Shown here piece by piece: positions 59,238 through 64,000 of a stretch of 64,000 nt of DNA. A program made the translations under genes and the position numbers. The stretch's first letter is position 1, and every line of letters begins with the position of its first letter. Where the stretch lies: the NCBI RefSeq assembly GCF_004345425.1, contig NZ_SLVP01000003.1:283975-347974 (forward strand), in the 5' to 3' direction. The stretch is from Paenibacillus sp. BK033. GTDB lineage: Bacteria > Bacillota > Bacilli > Paenibacillales > Paenibacillaceae. A model generated the notes under the pieces. The model worked only from the letters and a program-made list of their open reading frames with translations. It ran no database searches and was not told the DNA's origin.

Positions 59238-59726
59238 TCAACGCTTCCCGGTCTTCTCGTTCCATTGCTCCGGATAAATGACAAAATACCTGGTGCCCGG
59301 CTTTACGGTGTAGTGCTCGGTTATAATGCCGTACAGCTTCAAGCGTTCCTTCAACCTTCGATAGTAGCTGTCGAGTCTTCCTCGATCCTTCTTGTTGCCG
59401 GGCTCAAGCTCCTGTTTGTACCTGGCCGTGAAGATCATCTCCGAGGTACAGGACAAGCCTTCGGTAACCATTCGGAATAACACGCAGACATCTCCCTCAG
59501 ACAGCTCCATAGCCTGGCCCCTCGCCAGCCATTCCCCTTTGCTCAAGTCCAGATAAAGATCGTATTGCAGCGGACGATGCTGTTCATACACCTGACGGAG
59601 CTGCAACGCCGTCTTGGCTTCCATCCAGCCATCCGCATCCGAATGGATGTAGGCCATCACCTCTTTCCGCCCTTCCTCTATCGCTTCTATCGCTTCTATC
59701 GCGCATCTCTCTTCCGTCATATTCAT
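59238..59726 (-). CDS. Hypothetical winged-helix-like protein, 162 aa
   Basis: Not a family I can name. The C-terminal 80 residues (FRMVTEGLSCTSEMIFTARYKQEL, LDSYYRRLKERLKLYGII, VKPGTRYFVIYPE) resemble the winged helix of OmpR/PhoB-type effectors, in which a helix is followed by a beta hairpin. Residues 5-15 are encoded by a 9-base tandem repeat giving IEAIEAIEE. GGAGGAAG lies about 8 bases before the ATG at 59726. It is 64 bases upstream of the AraC gene on the same strand, so it may help regulate the GH4 unit. Confidence 0.6.
   Translation of the reverse strand: MNMTEERCAIEAIEAIEEGRKEVMAYIHSDADGWMEAKTALQLRQVYEQHRPLQYDLYLDLSKGEWLARGQAMELSEGDVCVLFRMVTEGLSCTSEMIFTARYKQELEPGNKKDRGRLDSYYRRLKERLKLYGIITEHYTVKPGTRYFVIYPEQWNEKTGKR
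59677..59703 (-). repeat. Three 9-base tandem repeats in the winged-helix gene
   Basis: TCTATCGCT repeated three times (last copy ends G), in frame, coding for Ile-Glu-Ala units. Such a tract can change copy number by slippage without shifting the frame. Confidence 0.7.
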
Positions 59727-59777
59727 GGTGCTGCTTCCTCCTAGCCCTCTCCTCACTGAATCATCTTCCGATGCAAA

Positions 59778-59802
59778 TACCCCGCTAACAATAAGCGAGG
59801 TA
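59778..59802 (-). terminator. Terminator after zinc-ribbon/DUF1232 gene
   Basis: On the minus strand TACCTCGCT pairs with AGCGGGGTA (one G-U pair) and is followed by TTTG. On the plus strand the same pair would be a mismatch, so it is best for the minus-strand gene. Confidence 0.55.
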
Positions 59803-59821
59803 CTTTATAAATATTTAACTG

Positions 59822-60364
59822 TTATTTCTTGAAAAAGGTTGCAGCCTTATCCCGGTGCTCGTGCGTAATATGCGAGCTTATGGCCTTATAGGCAACGAAA
59901 ATCGCGGTAGCGTCATCCCCATAGCCGATAACAGGGAAAATATCCGGTACAAGGTCGATCGGCAGAATCCAATAGGCCAGCGCGCTAATGGCCGTTACTT
60001 TTACTTTGGCCGGCGTATTGGGGTCCATCGCGCAATAGTACATCGCTACCGCTTCATGGGCAAAAGGCACCTTGCCCGCATATTTTCTCATCTTGGACCA
60101 GAAGCCTTTGTTTACGTATTTCACTTGCTCCTCATGGTCGCCGATCTTCGCGGACCAGGAGTCCGTGTCGACCTCTTCCTCCTGCCTCTCCGCAGGAAGC
60201 GATTCGACGCTGCTTGCAATTTCCTCATCCGACAAGTCGGCCGGAAGGACATCCTCTTGAATGAAGCTTTCGTGGCATGCTTCGCATTTGGCCTGCCTCA
60301 GCTTCAGGGCATCAACCTGATTTCTGTGTCCGCAATTCGGACATTCAACCGTAATTTCCGACAT
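59822..60364 (-). CDS. Zinc-ribbon plus DUF1232 (YkvA-like) membrane protein
   Basis: A 180-aa protein: zinc ribbon with Cys8, Cys11, Cys27 and Cys30 (ECPNCGHRN, KCEACHESF), an acidic linker, then DUF1232 near residues 105-150 (KVKVTAISALAYWILPIDLVPDIFPVIGYGDD), a short helical hairpin found in many small membrane-associated proteins. Function unknown. It stands alone, divergent from tlp. Confidence 0.87.
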   Translation of the reverse strand: MSEITVECPNCGHRNQVDALKLRQAKCEACHESFIQEDVLPADLSDEEIASSVESLPAERQEEEVDTDSWSAKIGDHEEQVKYVNKGFWSKMRKYAGKVPFAHEAVAMYYCAMDPNTPAKVKVTAISALAYWILPIDLVPDIFPVIGYGDDATAIFVAYKAISSHITHEHRDKAATFFKK

Positions 60365-60504
60365 CGAGATTCACCCGCCTATTAAATAGTTATATATTCG
60401 TTAACGGCATACAGCTGGATTAGCGTAAAACCGGGCAAAACAAGCCCTCTTATATAATTAAACAGAAAAACCAATCTTTAGACAATTAACTTTGGTTTAT
60501 TTTT

Positions 60505-60535
60505 GCATAAAAAATCCAGTCCGTGGGTCACAATA
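60505..60535 (+). promoter_or_regulatory. Possible sigma-G promoter for tlp
   Basis: GCATA (60505-60509), 19 bases, CACAATA (60529-60535) resembles the forespore sigma-G pattern (GnATR, about 18 bases, CATnnTA), which would be expected for a spore protein gene. One base of the -10 is off. Confidence 0.45.
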
Positions 60536-60593
60536 GCTGTTGGGTGCTAAACGGCGCCCGACTACAAACACGAATAAAAGGAGAGGTATACGT

Positions 60594-60806
60594 ATGGCAA
60601 AGCCAGACAATCGCGCGGACAATGCAGAACATCTGCAGGAGCATATCGCCAACACGCAGCAGAACATCCAAGAGACTGAACAATATTTGAACGAGTTCAG
60701 CTCCGAAATCAGCAGCACGGAACAAAACCAGCTCGAAGAAAAGAACGAGCGCCGGAGAGAAAGCGTTGCAGGCTTCAAAGAAGAACTGCAAGACGAACAA
60801 GGCTAA
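60594..60806 (+). CDS. tlp: Small acid-soluble spore protein Tlp
   Basis: A 70-aa charged, cysteine-free protein: MAKPDNRADNAEHLQEHI, NIQETEQYLNEF, QLEEKNERRRESVAGFKEEL. This is the Tlp (thioredoxin-like) SASP pattern; it is packed into the spore core of the forespore. AAAGGAG is 10 bases before the ATG. Its presence indicates an endospore former. Confidence 0.93.
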   Translation: MAKPDNRADNAEHLQEHIANTQQNIQETEQYLNEFSSEISSTEQNQLEEKNERRRESVAGFKEELQDEQG

Positions 60807-60817
60807 AAGGAAAAGCA

Positions 60818-60851
60818 AAGATGACTTCTGCTTCGTCGGAAGTCATCTTTT
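60818..60851 (+). terminator. Terminator after tlp
   Basis: AAAGATGACTTC/GAAGTCATCTTT, 12 bp, followed by TTCATG. Confidence 0.8.
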
Positions 60852-60923
60852 TCATGCTCACAACCTATGCTATACTGTCGCTAATCCGCTATGAATCACG
60901 CATTGGCAAAGGAGCAGGCCTAC

Positions 60924-62501
60924 ATGAATTTCGATCAATGGATCGCACCCGAACAATATAACATCAGCTCTGAGATTGAGCGTCACAAGTCGGACAAGCT
61001 TGCTCTCCGTTTGCTGGACGATCAGGGCCATACTACGACGATTACATATAACGAGCTGCTGAAGCAGGTAAACCGGCTGGCGGGCGGCTTAAGCGAGCTT
61101 GGACTTGCAAAAGGCGACCGCGTTCTCGTCATGGTTCCTAGAACTATCGAGGCGTATATAATCTACGTGGCCTGCTTGAAGCTTGGTCTTGTCATTATTC
61201 CATCCTCCGAAATGCTCCGTTCCAAGGATCTGTCCTACCGCCTCCAGCATTCCGAAGCTCGCGCGGTGATCGCTTGGACGGAGGGAACCGTTGAAGTAGA
61301 CCGCATTACGGAAGAGCTGCCCGCCCTGCAGTTCCGGATTGACGCAAGCGGCGGACAAGCCGAAGGCTGGATGACCTTAAGCTCCTTAATGGAAGGTCAG
61401 CCGGAAGAACGAGAAGCCGAGCCTACCCACCGCGACGATACGGCGATGCTCTCTTATACGTCGGGGACAACAGGCAATCCGAAGGGCGTCGTTCACAGCC
61501 ACGGCTGGGGCTACGCGCATCTGCGCATTACCGCTTCATGGCTTGGCATCCAAAGCTCCGATCTCGTCTGGGCAACCGCTGCGCCGGGATGGCAGAAATG
61601 GATTTGGACGCCGTTCCTATCCGTGCTCGGCAGCGGCGCAACCGGCTTGATCTATAACGGATCGTTCAGCGCGGAGCGTTACTTGCGAATCATTCAGGAC
61701 AACCAGGTTCAGGTGCTGTGCTGCACGCCAACGGAATACCGCATTATGGCGAAGACGGATGGGTTGTCCGCTTACGACCTGTCGTCGATCCGCAGCGCCG
61801 TATCGGCCGGCGAGCCGCTTAACCAAGCCGTGATTAAGCAGTTCGAGGAGCTGTTCCGCTTCATCATTCGCGACGGCTACGGTCAGACGGAAAATACACT
61901 TCTAATCGGCAATCTGAAGGATTCCCCGATTAAGATTGGCTCCATGGGCAAGTCTATCGTTCCGGGTCTCGTCGAGATTATTGATGACGAAGGCCGTCCG
62001 CAGCCGATGGGAGAGGTCGGCAGCATTGCCGTTCATACTGACATGCCTGCCCTGTTCAAGTCGTATTACAAGGATCCCGATCGCAAAGGCGCCAACATTG
62101 TTGGTTCCTACTTCATCACCGGCGACCGCGCAAGCAGGGATGAGGAAGGTTATCTGTGGTTCGAGGGACGCGGGGACGATATTATTATCAGCTCCGGCTA
62201 TACGATTGGTCCGTTTGAGGTTGAGGAGGCCTTGCTCCGCCATCCATCCGTTAAGGAATGCGCGGCCGTCGCAAGTCCGGATGAAATCCGCGGCCATATC
62301 GTCAAGGCGTTTATCGTGCTGAGGGACGGCGTCTCCGGCTCCCCGGAGCTGGTCAAAGAGCTGCAGGATCATGTCAAATCCGTAACGGCGCCTTACAAAT
62401 ATCCGCGTAAAATCGAATTCATCAATGAACTGCCCAAGACGAGTTCCGGCAAAATCCGCCGGATTGAGCTTCGCCAGCGCGAGGCGTTTCTGAACTCTTA
62501 A
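60924..62501 (+). CDS. Acyl-CoA synthetase, AMP-forming (MbcS/YtcI-like)
   Basis: A 525-aa ANL-family enzyme activating a short or medium carboxylic acid with ATP and CoA. P-loop SYTSGTTGNPKGVVHSHGW near residue 180, ATAAPGWQKWIWTPF, GYGQTENT near 315, YFITGDRASRDEEGYLWFEGRGDDII near 395, and the acyl-transfer lysine in PKTSSGKIRRIEL near 506. Resembles medium-chain or branched-chain acyl-CoA synthetases (MbcS). AAAGGAG is 9 bases before the ATG at 60924, so the frame beginning at 60891 is too long by 11 residues. Stands alone. Confidence 0.92.
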   Translation: MNFDQWIAPEQYNISSEIERHKSDKLALRLLDDQGHTTTITYNELLKQVNRLAGGLSELGLAKGDRVLVMVPRTIEAYIIYVACLKLGLVIIPSSEMLRSKDLSYRLQHSEARAVIAWTEGTVEVDRITEELPALQFRIDASGGQAEGWMTLSSLMEGQPEEREAEPTHRDDTAMLSYTSGTTGNPKGVVHSHGWGYAHLRITASWLGIQSSDLVWATAAPGWQKWIWTPFLSVLGSGATGLIYNGSFSAERYLRIIQDNQVQVLCCTPTEYRIMAKTDGLSAYDLSSIRSAVSAGEPLNQAVIKQFEELFRFIIRDGYGQTENTLLIGNLKDSPIKIGSMGKSIVPGLVEIIDDEGRPQPMGEVGSIAVHTDMPALFKSYYKDPDRKGANIVGSYFITGDRASRDEEGYLWFEGRGDDIIISSGYTIGPFEVEEALLRHPSVKECAAVASPDEIRGHIVKAFIVLRDGVSGSPELVKELQDHVKSVTAPYKYPRKIEFINELPKTSSGKIRRIELRQREAFLNS

Positions 62502-62553
62502 GCGTAATTGGCTGTGCATCCTTAAGAGGGACAGCCTGCATTTCGCGCAAAAA

Positions 62554-62588
62554 ACAGCCCCCAATCCTTCGAAAGGATTGGGGGCTGT
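62554..62588 (-). terminator. Strong terminator after the CBM gene
   Basis: Perfect 16-bp stem ACAGCCCCCAATCCTT/AAGGATTGGGGGCTGT with a 3-base loop, followed on the minus strand by TTTTTTG. Confidence 0.9.
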
Positions 62589-62600
62589 GCTGTTACTGCC

Positions 62601-64000
62601 TTATACTTTTAACGAAAATGCCGCGTTATCGAAGTTGCCGATGTATTTCTTGCCGGTCTCGCCATTGCCGGCCGAGCCGGTAAGCACCAGGTATACGTCT
62701 TGGATGCCTGTAAGCTTTTGCGTCAAGGCACCGCTCTCCGTTTTGTACGTTCCCCAGCTTCCCGCCGTAGGAGGAACGGAGATTGTACCCACAAGCGTAC
62801 CTGTTGGGCTGCCCAGTCGTATTTCAACAGCAGAGTTTGCAAAGCAGTTGCCCGAGTTGCTTGAATACTCAACGGCGAATGTATTAACGCCTTCTGTGCC
62901 AAAATCCATTCGTTTGTAGGCCAGCCATGCGCCGTTGAACGTGTTCTTCACTTGCAAGCCAACTCCGCCCTTGCCCGCTTCCGTTCCGAGCGCGGTGCTG
63001 TTCGCCGGATTCAATGCCGTCGTCCATTCGTCGTACGATTCCAGCTCCAGCTTCGCATAATCGCTGCGAACCGGCTTGTAGCCAAAGGTTAAGCTGTCAT
63101 AGTTGCCTACGTATAGGAGGCTTGAAGTCGTGCTGCCCGTCATTACGATGTACAAATCCTGCTTGCCTTTGATCGTCGTATTCAGATCCGCTGTCGCCCT
63201 ATTGTATTGACCCCATGTACTGCCTGTATTAGGGATCGCTACAGCTCCAACCAAGGTGCCCGTTGGGCTTCCGAGTCTGATCTCCGCTTTTACGTCCGCA
63301 GGAGCTCTATTGGTTGGCGCGTCGTAGACGATGGATACTTGGTTTTTGCCTTTTTCCGAACCAAAATCAACATCCTTGAAGCCCAGCCATGCGCCTGTGT
63401 ACGTATTGCCGACCGTCTGGCCGCCATTGTTATTCTCGATCCTCATGGCTTGATTGTTGAACGTGTTCAGTGCGGTATTCCATTCGGTCTTGTTCTCGAA
63501 TTGAACGGTCAATTGCTCCGGCTCTTCCGGCTCTTGCGCATTCAAGGAGAAGGAAGCATTATCGAAGTTGCCAATGTATTTCTTGCCGGTCTCGCCGTTA
63601 GCTGCAGATCCGGTCAGCACCAGATAGATATCTTGAATGCCCGTCAGCTTCTGCGTCAAGCTGCCGCTTACCGTCGCATACGTTCCCCAAGCAGCCGCAG
63701 TTGGAGGTGTGGCTACTGTGCCAACAAGCTTACCTGTCGGACTTCCAAGGCGAACCTCTACTGACGAGTTGTTAAAGGTGTTGGTAGAGTTGCCCGCGTA
63801 TTCAATCGAGAACTTATCTGCACCCTCACTGCCAAAGTCCATACGCTTGTAGGCCAGCCATGCGCCGTTAAACGTATTCTTCACTTGTTGGCCAACTCCG
63901 CCTTTTCCTGCTTCCGTTCCAAGCGGCTGGCTGTTGGCCGGGTTTAATTCCGTAGACCAGTCGTCATAGGCTTCAAGCTCAAGCTTTGCATAATCCGATC
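62601..64000 (-). CDS. C-terminal part of a secreted protein with tandem CBM6-like modules (runs off window end)
   Basis: The minus-strand frame is open to the end of the window (at least 465 residues). It holds three carbohydrate-binding modules of about 135 residues, each with GAWLAYKRMDFGSEG or similar, EIRLGSPTGTLVG, a W-containing strand (WGTY/WGQY), a TGIQDVYLVLTG strand and a final NFDNAAFSL strand, which is the CBM6 order. Modules 1 and 3 are nearly identical; module 2 is diverged. The catalytic domain must lie beyond 64000. The apparent start at 63884 is an internal GTG, not a start codon. CBM6 modules usually bind xylan or beta-glucan, which fits the xylanase and other glycosidases nearby. 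Confidence 0.85.
   Translation of the reverse strand, partial: SDYAKLELEAYDDWSTELNPANSQPLGTEAGKGGVGQQVKNTFNGAWLAYKRMDFGSEGADKFSIEYAGNSTNTFNNSSVEVRLGSPTGKLVGTVATPPTAAAWGTYATVSGSLTQKLTGIQDIYLVLTGSAANGETGKKYIGNFDNASFSLNAQEPEEPEQLTVQFENKTEWNTALNTFNNQAMRIENNNGGQTVGNTYTGAWLGFKDVDFGSEKGKNQVSIVYDAPTNRAPADVKAEIRLGSPTGTLVGAVAIPNTGSTWGQYNRATADLNTTIKGKQDLYIVMTGSTTSSLLYVGNYDSLTFGYKPVRSDYAKLELESYDEWTTALNPANSTALGTEAGKGGVGLQVKNTFNGAWLAYKRMDFGTEGVNTFAVEYSSNSGNCFANSAVEIRLGSPTGTLVGTISVPPTAGSWGTYKTESGALTQKLTGIQDVYLVLTGSAGNGETGKKYIGNFDNAAFSLKV

Noticed and set aside
1..64000. CRISPR arrays, tRNA or rRNA genes, integrases and transposases
   Set aside because: No regularly spaced repeats, tRNA-like cloverleaf sequence or recognisable recombinase motif was noticed; without a search tool small tRNAs cannot be fully excluded.

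Overview
The window reads as chromosomal DNA of a spore-forming Firmicute, most likely Paenibacillus or a close relative (inference). Reasons: strong AGGAGG-type ribosome binding sites, a Tlp small acid-soluble spore protein, LplB/LplC-type sugar permeases beside a YesM/YesN-type two-component pair, a GH11 xylanase, a very large SLH-anchored glycosidase, and moderately high GC with AT-rich intergenic regions. I found no rRNA, tRNA, CRISPR array, prophage or intact insertion sequence.

Layout. 1-2.4 kb: sbcD and the start of sbcC (DNA repair), minus strand. 2.6-13.2 kb: short transcription units, including an MFS transporter, a ywnA/ywnB-like Rrf2 regulator plus NAD(P)-binding protein, an MBL hydrolase behind a consensus promoter, a TIM-barrel isomerase-like protein, an uncharacterised 547-aa protein divergent from a DeoR regulator, an SDR divergent from an AraC regulator, and a TetR/SRPBCC pair with a clear TetR-type palindrome. 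13.4-35.2 kb: a large carbohydrate locus, all on the minus strand. It has two ABC importers (three genes each), a histidine kinase and AraC-type response regulator, a GxGYxYP protein, an unrecognised 726-aa putative glycosidase, a GH38 alpha-mannosidase, a GtaA-like DUF4965 protein and a GntR/LacI-type repressor. The 10-mer ATAACAAATA or a one-base variant occurs in five intergenic regions here, four of them next to promoters, and suggests one regulon. A 277-nt structured leader ending in a terminator hairpin sits just before the mannosidase start and looks like an attenuator or a palindromic repeat element.

35.3-36 kb holds a decayed TylF-type methyltransferase fragment cut at a repeated 10-mer. 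36-39.4 kb is a compact NAD salvage group: an NrtR-type Nudix regulator, PnuC, an NMN adenylyltransferase/ribosylnicotinamide kinase and an ADP-ribosylglycohydrolase. 40.1-46.9 kb holds a 1958-aa DUF4011/SF1 helicase/Vsr-like protein with a transglutaminase-like N-terminal region, followed by a YgjP-type metallopeptidase; the architecture resembles known defence candidates. 47.5-55.7 kb has a SUMF1-fold lipoprotein without the catalytic cysteines, the GH11 xylanase with a cre-like site, and a 2026-aa GH59-like enzyme ending in three SLH domains.

55.8-64 kb: an AT-rich orphan vsr, a GH4 glycosidase with its AraC regulator and a small winged-helix protein, a zinc-ribbon/DUF1232 protein, tlp, an acyl-CoA synthetase, and the C-terminal part of a protein with tandem CBM6-like modules running off the window end.

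All calls come from reading motifs and translations; no database search was run. Start codons were re-chosen where a Shine-Dalgarno sequence points to a different codon from the longest open frame.
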